Under the pieces are notes generated by a model that had not been told where the DNA came from, did no database searches, and was given only the letters and a program-made list of their open reading frames with translations. Of a DNA stretch of 64,000 nucleotides, positions 55,188 to 64,000 are shown piece after piece. Numbering within the stretch: position 1 is the stretch's first letter; every line of letters begins with the position of its first letter. The DNA is taken from NCBI RefSeq assembly GCF_042453785.1, contig NC_091667.1, forward strand, positions 11,932,001 through 11,996,000, read 5' to 3'. A program made the translations under genes and the position numbers. Source of the DNA: Malus domestica. Taxonomy: Eukaryota > Streptophyta > Magnoliopsida > Rosales > Rosaceae.

Positions 55188-58100
55188 TCACACATGGTAT
55201 TTCCTCAAATTGTAAGCGTTCCATTGCTTCTCGATCTCTTTATCATTCATGGTAGCAAGAGTATAACTGCCTTTGCCGCCGACTCTGTTGATCTTGTAAG
55301 GACCTTCCCAGATGGGGTCCATTTTTTTCGAGCCTTCTCTGCGGGCAGTGATGAAAGCTTTTCTTAGGACTAGGTCTCCGGGTTGGAACTGCCGGATCTT
55401 GGCCCTTTTGTTGTAGCTGGAAATGAGCTGCTGCTGGTAGGCTGCGATGCGGGTAATGGTTTGTTCGCGCCTTTCTTCTGCCAGATCTAAATCTGTGGCC
55501 ATTTCTTTACTGTTCCGCTCAACGTTTGGCAATAGAGTGTTGATGCTTGGCACGATGATGTTGGGAGGTATGATTGCCTCCGAACCAAACGCCAAAGAGA
55601 AAGGAGTTTCACCGGTTGCTCGTCTTTTGGTGGTGCGATATGCCCATAAACATCCTGGGAGCTCATCTGGCCATTTTCCCTTTTTGTTGGTGAGGGATTT
55701 CTTGAGGCAGTCGAGAATCGTCTTGTTGGATGCTTCAGCCTGCCCATTGCCTTGAGGATATCTTGGTGTGGACATGTGTTGTTTGATGCCGTATTTTTGG
55801 AAGAACTTTGCCAAATCTTTTCCCACAAATTGAGGACCGTTGTCAGTGACGATGGACTGAGGGATGCCAAATCGGCAAATGATGTTCCTCCATATAAAGC
55901 GCTCTATATCCGTCTGAGTCGTGGTTGTCATGGGTTCTGCTTCTACCCATTTGGTGAAATAGTCGGTTGCCACGATCATCATGCATCTGCCCCCCGTAGC
56001 AGGCGGCATAGGCCCTACCAGGTCGATTGCCCACTGCATGAATGGCCAAGGACTCGTTTGCGGGTGTAGCTCACTGGCGGGTAGTGCTGGTACTGGTTTG
56101 TAGCGTTGGCAACGATCGTATTTTTGTACTAACTCCTTAGCATCTTGGTGCATGGTAGGCCAGTAATAGCCTGCGTTAAAAGCCTTTTGGGCTAAGGATC
56201 GACCTCCAGAGTGATTCCCACAAACGCCTTCGTGGATTGAGCTTAGAACCTTCAAGTCATCGGGAGGTGCCAGGCAGCGGAGATGTGGTCCGGTGTAGGA
56301 TCTTCGGACGAGAATGCCATTCCACATATAGTAGCGTGCTGACTTAATTTGGAGCTTCCTTGACTCCAATCTTTCTGTGGGTAATGTGCCGTTGACCAAG
56401 TAGTCTATAATTGAACTTTGCCAAGTGGGAGTTACACTAACCTGTGACACTTCGGCTATCAACTCCATCTCTATGCTTGGCTTATCTAGATATTCCACCA
56501 GAATGGAGCGTTTGAATTGGTGGTCAAGGGCGGAGCCTAAACCAGCTAGTGCATCTGCATGTGCATTGTCTGCCCGCGGAACTTGAGTGAGAGTGTAAGT
56601 CTGAAATGCTTCAAGCTGCTGGCGTACTTTCTCTAGGTATTGTGCCATCCTTGGGTGTTTTGCAGTGTATTCCCCAGTAGCCTGGCTGGTGATTAGTTGG
56701 GAATCAGAATGAATTGCGAGTTTCTTCACCGCCAAGTCTTTTGCCATTCGGAGGCCTGCTAGTAGAGCCTCGTACTCTGCTTCGTTATTGGATGCTTTGA
56801 AACCTAGAGTGATCGCCTGCTCGAGCATTGAGCCATCTGGAGTAACAAGAACTACACCTGCTCCCGAGCCTTTATAGTTGGATGCACCGTCGACATGCAA
56901 GTTCCAGAAATCTTTATTGGATGGAGTAAGTGTGGCTAAGGTACTCTCTGCTGCTTCTGGGGCGTCGTTGGGCCGCACTGTTGCGTTTCCTAGGCTAGGT
57001 GTGAATTCTGCCACGAAATCTGCCAAGGCTTGGGCCTTTATCGCTGTGCGAGGTTGGAAAACTAAACCATATTGGCCAAGTTCCAATGCCCATTTCATCA
57101 CTCGTTGAGAAGCGTCCGGACCATGTAATATTGATCGTAAGGGATATTGAGTCATAACAATGACTGTATGAGCTTGAAAGTAGGGTCTGAGCTTCCGAGC
57201 CGCAACAACTAACGCCAAAATTAATTTTTCGATCTTCGGATATCTTGTTTCTGCATCGAGAAGAGCTTTAGAAGTGTAGAATACCGGCAGTTGGGCCCCC
57301 AGCTCTTCTCGTATGAGAGCAGAGCTCACTGCTACCTCAGAAACTGCCAAATAAATATATAAATCCTTCGCTGCTTCCGGCTTGGATAGTAAGGGAGGTG
57401 ATGTGAGATAACTCTTCAAGTCTTGGAAAGCTTTTTCGCATTCTTCATCCCATTTGTTTCTTTGTGCCCTCTTGATAGCTTTGAAAAAGGGTTTGCATCG
57501 ATCGGTGGATCGTGAGAGGAAGCGATTGAGGGCGGCTGCTCGTCCGGTCAAGCTTTGGATCTCCTTCAAGGTAGTTGGAGATTTCATTTCTATGATTGCT
57601 TGGATTTGCTTGGGATGTGCTTCAATTCCTCGTTGGGTTACTAAGTACCCTAGGAATCGACCTGGAGATACTCCAAACGTGCACTTGGTGGGGTTGAGCT
57701 TCATCTTGTACCTTCTAAGGATATTGAAAGCTTCTGCTAAATTGCGAATGTGATCTGATCGCTGCTTGCCTTTTACCATGATATCGTCGACATAGACCTC
57801 CATGGTTACCCCAATTTGCTTTTTGAACATCATATTTACTAGCCTTTGGTAAGTGGCTCCCGCGTTCTTGAGGCCAAAAGGCATGACCTTGTAGCAGTAA
57901 GTGCCTCGCTCTATTACGAACGCAGTTTTCTCCTTGTCGGGCTCATGCATGGCTATTTGGTTGTAGCCGGAGTATGCGTCTAAGAAACTAAGTAACTGGT
58001 TTCCAGAAGTTGAATATACTAATAGATCAATCCGGGGGACAGGATAATGGTCTTTTGGGCATGCTTTGTTGAGGTCAGTGTAGTCTACGCAAACCCTCCA

Positions 58101-58676
58101 TTTGCCCTTCTCTTTCTTCATGACTAGTACGACATTAGCAAGCCATGCCGAGTGTGCTACCTCTTCTATGAAACCGGCCTCCAATAGTTTGTCGATTTCT
58201 GCCTCGATGATCGCTACTCGTTCGGGAGCGAAATGTCTTCTTTTTTGAATTACCGGTTTGGCAGTTGGATCGACGTGCAGCTTATGGCAGGCCACTTTGG
58301 GATCAATACCGGGCATGTCGGATGGTGACCATGCGAAGATATCTCGGTTTTTCCTAAGGAAAATTGTGAGTTCTTCCTTCTCGTCTGGGCTTAGTCGTGA
58401 GCCAATTTTAGCCGTCTTTTCCGGCTGCTGGGGATCAAGAATGATGTCATCGGCGTCCTCTTCGGGTTTCCATCCTATCTTGTCTGCTTGGGTGCCATCT
58501 TCTCGATCCACCTGCTGTAATTGCTATTTGGCAATTTCTTTGCCCTTTTGGACTTCGGTAACCTCTACGGGGGTAAATGTCTTTTTCTTTGTTTCTTTTA
58601 ACATTTGCACAGTGCATCGTCGGGATGAAGCCTGGTCAGACTTGATCTCTCCGACTCCTCCTCCCGGGATGCGGAA
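55188..58676 (-). pseudogene. Tat pol: reverse transcriptase, RNase H, archaeal-type RNase H, integrase
   Basis: An 1107-residue ORF (58511-55188) preceded in the same frame by sequence cut off by TAG at 58524-58526 and TGA at 58677-58679. RT: DYTDLNKACPKDHYPVPRID (about residue 143), MPFGLKNAGATYQR, and catalytic YVDD (about 240). First RNase H near 385-440. Second, archaeal-type RNase H near 545-660 (HVDGASNYKGSGAGVVL, NNEAEYEALLAGL, HSDSQLI). Integrase: HEGVCGNHSGG zinc finger with CxxC changed to YDRC, then AIDLVGP, VTDNGPQF and GQAEASNK, the D-D-E triad intact. It reverse-transcribes element RNA and inserts the copy. Stops and the zinc-finger change suggest inactivity unless suppressed. 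Confidence 0.93.
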
Positions 58677-60983
58677 TCAGATTTTTTGATACTTGACGGA
58701 AGTGACAGCATCCAGCTTGATCAACCAAGGTCTCCTAAGAATCCCATTGTAGGGAGATGGGTCGCTTACAATCGTGAATGTTTGCTTTGAGACGACTGGC
58801 GGTGTTTTTACGTCAAGTATGATATGACCGATGGCAGTTGAGGTGTGTCCGTTGAATCCAGTAAGTACCTCTGCCCGGCGTATGATTGTACTTTCCAGGC
58901 CCATCTTCTGAATGACTGAAAGTTGAAGTAGGTTGACCGCACTTCCATTGTCAACCATCATCCTGTCGACTATAGCATGGGCTAGTTGGACATATACTAC
59001 TAATGCATCGTCGTGTGGGAAGTCGACTCCTTCTGCATCCTGCTCCGTGAAGCCAATGATAGGTCCAGGTTGGGTATCGACTGCATGAACTTGTGAGATT
59101 AGTAAGGTCTGCTGGATCTTCCTCTTTTTGGAGTTATTAGTAGCCCCTAAGTGCTCGGACTCAGCGAAAATGCCATTGATTCGAATCGTCTTAGTTAGTG
59201 GCTCCTCATCTCCGTCTATATTCCTTTTTTGCTGCTCAGCTGGCTTGTCCAAATATCTATCGACTTTGCCTTCTTTCACGAGTTTCTCTAGGTAGTTCTT
59301 CCAAGTGTAGCAATCGTTGGTTGTGTGACCGGGACCTCGGTGGAATGCACAATACTTAGTGTGGTCCAACTTGGAAGTATCTCCTTTTGACTGCTTCGGC
59401 AACTTGAACCATGGTTCATTCTTGACGTCACGAAGGATTTGATGAATCGGAATTGAGAACTTAGAATAGTTGTTGGTCATCGGGCCTTCTTTGGTCGTGG
59501 GTCGGTCCCTGCGCTTGAACTCCGGCCTGCCCTTGTTGGGTTGTTTTTCATCCTTCTTTTGAGTAGCTGCCAACTCTTTTCGAGGTTGTTCGGGAGCCTT
59601 TTCTGCTTGTCGAGCCTCGTCCCAAAGCGCATGCTTTTCTGCCAGAGCAAAGGAATCTGCTAGAGTTAGGTCTTCTTTCATGATCATTTCTCCAAACAGT
59701 GGGTGGTCTGCTGGTAGTCCTTTTTGGAAGGCTGCACTTGCTATCGAGTTGTCGCATCCGACGATCTTCGCCTTCTCTGCTTTGAATCTCTTCACGTAAT
59801 CGCGAAGCGACTCTTTTGGGTTTTTCTTTACGTTGAACAGGTGATCGGACTTCTTCTTGATCGATCGATAAGATGAGTATTCTTTGGTGAAGACCAAGGA
59901 AAGATCATCAAAATTCTGGATGGATCGTGCCGGCAAGGTATGAAACCAATCTTGTGCCTCGCCTTGTAAAGTAGTGGCGAATATTTTGCACATAAGGGCG
60001 TCATTATTCCGATAAAGGACCATCGCATTTCGGTAATGCTTCAAGTGTCTTTCGGGATCCCCATCTCCTTTGAAAGATGTGAAGTGCGGCATGCTAAACT
60101 TGCGCGGAGGCTCTGCCTGCTCGATCTCATCCGCGAAAGGTGACCTGCTCATGTTGGTCATATCTCGCCTTAGTGCCTCATCAACCATTTCGTTGCGCCG
60201 AAAATCACGCATCCGCTCATTGAAAAGCCTTTCTACCTCTTCTTGGATTTGCTTTTGTTGGGGTAGCGGAACTTTTGGCTGCCCTTGGTCTTTTTCTACC
60301 GGTCTAGGCTGCTCTTCTTCTCGGTCGGTTCGTCTATGCTGTGGCTGCAATGGATGAGATAGATTCCTAGCAGGCGAGGGATTTCTTTGCAGGCTACTGG
60401 TTGAACTAGAGCCAGATTGAATGATCGTTTCCTTCTGTTTGTCAGGTTGCCTGCTCCGATGTGATGTGGAGGATACTCCTTGTGAGCCTAATCGCGAATG
60501 AATGCTTTGCCTGGAAGGTTGCCCATGTTGATTATCAAAGCGTGGCCCCAACCGTGAATGTATACTTGCTCATGGGCCTAACCGAGAGTGCACGCTCCTC
60601 CGCGCGCTAAGACGGGAGTATACGCTATTTCGGGGGCCCAATCGAGAGTGTACACTGTCTGAATGCTCGACTTGTGATGGGTTGAATGGCTGCTTTCCAG
60701 GACGCTGTTTAAAAGGCTCATTGTCTACCCTTGTTCTATTTCGGGAAACTTCATCGTGGGCGCGATGCATCTCAGTGCGTTGTAAAAGTTGATTCACCAA
60801 GGTAGTTTGTTGTGCAAGGGCGCTCGTCAATTCTATGACTTGTCGGGACAAGTTTTGTTCGCCATTCGGATTGGAAGAACTTGGATGGAATGCACCTCCT
60901 TGAACAATGAAAGGGTGGTTGACTCCAAGTGCGAGATTTGAGTTGGGGAATGTCAAATCTGCGGAGAAATGTGGTGAAAACAC
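58677..60983 (-). pseudogene. Tat gag and protease
   Basis: Same frame as pol, with TGA at 60570-60572 (CGA to TGA by the repeat context RLGPR) and TGA at 58677-58679. The gag core has KFSMPHFTSFKGDGDPERHL, WFHTLPARSI and ESLRDYVKRFKAEK, the Retrotrans_gag domain. A zinc-knuckle-like CAFHRGPGHTTNDC (CxxH...C) follows. The aspartic protease carries VDNGSAVNLL, the DNG form found in Tat relatives, and ends FNGHTSTAIGHIILDV. An N-terminal minisatellite repeats SIHSRLGPR-like units five times (60480-60690). Gag packages element RNA; the protease would process gag-pol. Confidence 0.9.
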
Positions 60984-61059
60984 CTCAGCCTCGATGATTG
61001 GTCCGGGATGGTTGAGATTGTCTCGGGCGGACTTGGGCAGCTTGGGAAACCATGAAAAC

Positions 61060-61196
61060 AGGCTGGGCTGCGGGGGCAGGCTGGATCACTGGGGCAGGCT
61101 GGATCGTTGGAGCAGGCTGGGCTATAAGAGCAGGCTGGATCACGGGAGCAGGTTGGGCTACAAAAGCTGGCTGGATCACGGGAGCAGGCTGCTCAA
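61060..61196 (-). repeat. Short-period Pro/Gln repeat in Tat gag
   Basis: Repeats of about 18 bp based on gcaggctggatcacggga, read as PAPVIQ on the coding strand. At least seven units. Located just before the frameshift, so slippage in this array may have caused it. Confidence 0.85.
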
Positions 61197-61269
61197 TGCG
61201 CGGTGCATGTGAATGCGAGGCTTGGGCTTTGGTCCACGTAAACTTGGATGGCACGGCTCGGGCCGTGGT

Positions 61270-61557
61270 GAAGGCTCCATGGACCTCGCCACGAGTGGCT
61301 ACCGAAGTAGCCACCGTGGTGGTTCCCATGGCGGCCGTGGTGAAGGCTCCATGGACCTCCCCACGAGCGGCTACCGAAGTAGCCACCGTGGTGGTTCCCA
61401 TGGCGGCGGTGGTGAAGGCTCCATGGACCTCGCCACGAGCGGCTACCGGAGTAGCCCCTGCGGTGGTTCCCATGGTGGCTGTGGTGAAGGCACCATGGAC
61501 CTCGCCGCGGGTGGCTACCGAGGTAGCCATCACGGTGGTTCCCATGGTGGAAGCTCG
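61270..61557 (-). repeat. 72-bp coding minisatellite in Tat gag
   Basis: gaaggctccatggacctc starts at 61270, 61342 and 61414, with gaaggcaccatgg at 61486: four units of 72 bp (the last shortened), so each adds 24 codons and keeps frame. Confidence 0.92.
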
Positions 61558-61813
61558 TGGTGATGATGCCGCTCCCCTTCTTGTCGCATTTTGCCTCATG
61601 GATCTCCGCAGTCCCATTTCTTGAATACTAGAATTTTTACTTGCGGAATTTTCTAAACTTCTAGTCATTATATTTTTCTTATACGTTTTATCAAAGAACC
61701 TTTGCAAGTAGAAAATTCTAATAATAAGAACGTATGAAAAATATTCAAATGGACTAGAAAATAAAGAAAAAACCTTTTTGTACGAGAGTCTTCTACGAGT
61801 ATGGATTTCAACT

Positions 61814-61832
61814 CTCAATGAAAGCACCAATT
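61814..61832 (-). other. Probable Tat primer-binding site
   Basis: Directly after the 5' LTR the minus strand reads AATTGGTGCTTTCATTGAG, the expected primer-site position. I cannot name the tRNA with confidence. Confidence 0.6.
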
Positions 61833-62762
61833 TGTGGATGCAAATTTTCACCTCTTCGATCTTGGACGATTTTGCACCTACAAAACAACTAGCACCTTAG
61901 GTTAAGGCCAAAAGCCTCACGCGCCCACGATGAATGGGGGGGGGCTTTGGCCGAAGAACCTCCGATGCCAAAGTTAGAATTTTAGAGAGAAATAGTGTTT
62001 AGAGTGTTTTGGAATTTTTGCAAGAGATTTGGAATGAGTGTTTGGTAAAAATGGGTGACTATTTATAGGATCAAATTGGTCCACATCTTCAAGAAATGGC
62101 CGGCCCTTTTTTTGTGCTTTGGGATGAATTTTGTGGTTTTATTAGCCACTTTATTGGCTAATAAAATATAATAGAAATAAATGGGAAGTTACCCAATTGA
62201 ATGACTAGCATTATTTGGCTAATAAAGTGGAAGAAATTTGAAAAGGTGTGGAGCAAAGAGAGGGAAAGTGGCCGGTCTACTAGGTGGGATTTTAGGGTTT
62301 ATTTTAGGTTTAATTAGCCAATTAATTGGCTAATTAAATATGAAAGGAAATGTTTTAGTATTTATGGTATTGATTGGCTAATTTAAAAGGGAAGGAAAGG
62401 TGGAAAAGGTAGAAAAAGGTGATGGAATAGGCTTTGAATGGGGTAGCCGGCCCTATATCATTTTTTAGGTTTGAGTGGATGTTTCAAATTGATAATTAAG
62501 GGATGATTTTAGGAGATATGGGAAGAATATATTATTTAGATAATTAATTAACTAAATAATATATTAGGGAAATTAAGTTTTGGAAATAATTACCTAAAAT
62601 AAGATAATTTGGAATTGGTTACCTCTTTTGGAGCATTTTTGAATTGGTTGAGGATGATTACCCACTACTTGCGCGTAGGAATCCCGGTATGCCTCAAGGG
62701 TATTTTTGTCCTCTTTCGTTCAAAAGTCCACGTGTCGCCTAGTGAATATTTTTGGCTCCACA
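61833..62762 (-). repeat. 5' LTR of the young Tat element
   Basis: 930 bp, nearly identical to 50218-51146. Differences seen: g/a near 50250, a/g near 50349, c/t near 50454, t/a near 50652, and 8 versus 9 G in the G run. Minus-strand TATA box in the complement of gactatttataggatc (62057-62072) drives the gag-pol transcript. Confidence 0.95.
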
Positions 62763-62767
62763 CTTGC

Positions 62768-64000
62768 CATCCACATTACTCTTAAATATGCAACTGTTGT
62801 ACAAGTATTCTTAGTTACTAAGGCATAGGAAAGTTTTGATTTCATTTGAGTGAAAAGAGTGTCTCCAATTAATCGAATAAATAAACATAGCTGCTTTCAT
62901 TCTAATTTCAGAAAATCCAAATCCATGAAAACATGCAATACTCTTCTATCTTTATTGACATTACTTTCATCTTCATTTTTTTTGTTGAAGGATACGAACA
63001 AACGTTGACATAACTTAAAACAGCACGATATATAGGGTAGAGTCTTTAACTTGAACAACACAATCAATTAAAAGCTAAAAAACACAAATACATTCTTTCT
63101 TTCTTTTTAAAGAAACCTTGACGGTATGAGGGAAAATTTTATTGAATAAAAAAAAAAGTTACACCTAATCAAGGGGACATAAACCTTACCCCTCAAAATA
63201 AAGAGAGAATAAAGAAAAGAAAGCGAAAATACAAGAAAGTAGGGGGCACACACTTACCGTTAGGGCGAAGATTTCTCTGGAGAGGGCTCCTCAGCTCTCA
63301 GCACAACTCCCCAAGGGATTGGCACTTTGGATGTGTTGTCGAGCTCTTACTTGCTGATGTGCTGCAAGAAGAGGATAGAGTTAGTTTTGAAAGGTGCCTT
63401 TGTAGGGCCTTAGGTGTAGGCCTTGAGGCTCGCAATCAAAACTATTTGAGTGCTAGGCGTACCACTGTTATCTCAGCATAATAGATGTAGAACAAGTGTG
63501 TTTAGTCGATTACTTGCGCCCCAAGTTACTCGAACTTCTTGTTATCAAAGGATTGTCGTGGATGGGTTAAGTCCACATTCAGTTCTTTTTTTTTTTTGCC
63601 TTGTGACCAAGGACTTTTAGTTCATAGTCTTGTACGTTCGAATGAGGGGAGTTCAGATCCCCTTAAGTCATCTACTTGGTTCTTGATTGGTTTTAAATGA
63701 AGGCGTATTCATTAAGGTGACCAGATCTAAGCACAAATGAGACTCCTAAGGTAGGGAAACAGATGGAAATGACTTGAATACATGCTCGAGAATACATTAA
63801 GCAGTAGATCTATTAACTTATAAAACAAACAAAAAACTTTGAGCAAGATTTCACCTTGTTGGGAAAGGTTGAACTTCTTGCAACCACTTCTCTTTCAGTT
63901 TACAGGGTTTATATGCTAAGAAGGGAAGGATGGTAAACAAGTTTACATGAGGGAATCAATACTACGCCACTAGGGGTGATAGCAGAGCTTCTAAACTAGA
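62768..64000. other. No gene recognised; unassigned repeat-like DNA
   Basis: 62768-63120 continues the sequence interrupted by the Tat element (left side 50206-50217). 63120-63560 has purine-rich runs and phrases such as cttgttgggaaagg and gcgccccaagttactcg reminiscent of retrotransposon spacers, but no domain, LTR edge or TIR can be defined. Confidence 0.35.

Larger units (their letters stand above)
60985..61668 (-). pseudogene. Tat gag N-terminal extension with tandem repeats
   Basis: ATG at 61668 (MTRSLENSASKNSS) opens 227 codons. Order: Arg-rich start, four copies of a 24-residue repeat (EVHGAFTTAAMGTTTVATSV), then a Pro/Gln/Ala repeat of 6-12 residues (PAPVIQPA). The frame ends at a TGA at 60985, while gag continues in another frame from about 61050 (GPIIEAEVFSPHF), so a frameshift separates the two parts. 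An earlier ATG at 61851 exists in frame but lies inside the 5' LTR and primer region; the MTRSL start is preferred. Confidence 0.7.
50218..62762 (-). mobile_element. Ty3/gypsy Tat-lineage retrotransposon, young and structurally complete
   Basis: 12,545 bp with LTRs 50218-51146 and 61833-62762, and an exact 5-bp TSD cttgc at 50213-50217 and 62763-62767. Minus strand: leader, gag, protease, RT, RNase H, archaeal-type RNase H and integrase. Plus strand: a spliced gene (51734-54067) between the end of pol and the 3' LTR. The extra RNase H and the opposite-strand ORF mark the Tat group (Tat/Retand/Ogre relatives). By eye the LTRs differ at four substitutions and one 1-bp G-run indel. Coding regions carry three in-frame stops and one frame change in gag-pol, and one stop in the opposite-strand gene. 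Confidence 0.95.

Noticed and set aside
61052..61624. 190-codon plus-strand ORF and a 116-codon ORF at 61213-61563
   Set aside because: Shadows of the gag minisatellites; 72-bp and 18-bp in-frame repeats are open in several frames.
63600..63665. Possible SINE or tRNA (gttcgaatgagg)
   Set aside because: Only a partial B box, no A box at the right distance and no A-rich tail.

Overview
This window is plant nuclear DNA dominated by transposable elements. Evidence: a 12.5 kb Ty3/gypsy Tat-type retrotransposon with target-site duplications (TSDs), chromovirus and Ty1/copia relics, PIF/Harbinger transposases each paired with a Myb/SANT-type partner, hAT and Mutator-like elements, many MITEs, GT-AG introns and no prokaryotic gene organisation. 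A TRIM element (2598-3171) and a short Mutator-type MITE (7385-7537) resemble repeats I associate with apple and pear. I therefore suggest a woody rosid, probably Rosaceae (Malus/Pyrus). That is recollection plus inference, not proof.

Layout. 1-13710: a decayed Ty1/copia complex on the minus strand, apparently two elements joined through a shared LTR. It was invaded by a TRIM (TSD cttag), a chromovirus (7293-12278, TSD ggccc) that itself carries a MITE (9-bp TSD), and a probable solo LTR (13027-13624). 13711-14425: MITE, possible SINE and unassigned DNA. 14426-16357: solo LTR (TSD ttact) inserted at the first bases of a second, decayed Tat element (16362 to about 21928). About 21929-25612: a Harbinger element (H1) with a transposase pseudogene and a Myb-like partner. 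25606-26471: an exon fragment resembling WEB1-family genes, split by a Mutator-like element with 147-bp terminal inverted repeats. 28061-33933: a large solo LTR (TSD atatc) containing another solo LTR (30182-31899, TSD tgtgt) and a Harbinger element (H2, TSD taa). 34580-39074: a speculative four-exon host gene for a 100-residue protein. 40417-43367: MITEs. 43753-46982: a Harbinger element (H4) with both partner genes. 47008-48530: a hAT-like element (8-bp TSD gctggaac). 50218-62762: a nearly intact Tat element with LTRs about 99.6% identical.

How the parts work together. The Tat element encodes gag-protease-RT-RNase H-archaeal-type RNase H-integrase on the minus strand. A separate spliced gene of about 745 residues, on the opposite strand between pol and the 3' LTR, encodes a putative-gypsy-type-transposon domain plus a long coiled coil. 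The same layout persists in the older copy at 16362-21928. The Harbinger elements pair a DDE transposase with a Myb-like DNA-binding protein. H2, H3 and H4 share a subterminal block, so they look like one transposition network. Most disabling stop codons are explained by single C-to-T changes on the coding strand, as expected for silenced, methylated DNA. No rRNA, tRNA, CRISPR array or confidently identified intact host gene was found.
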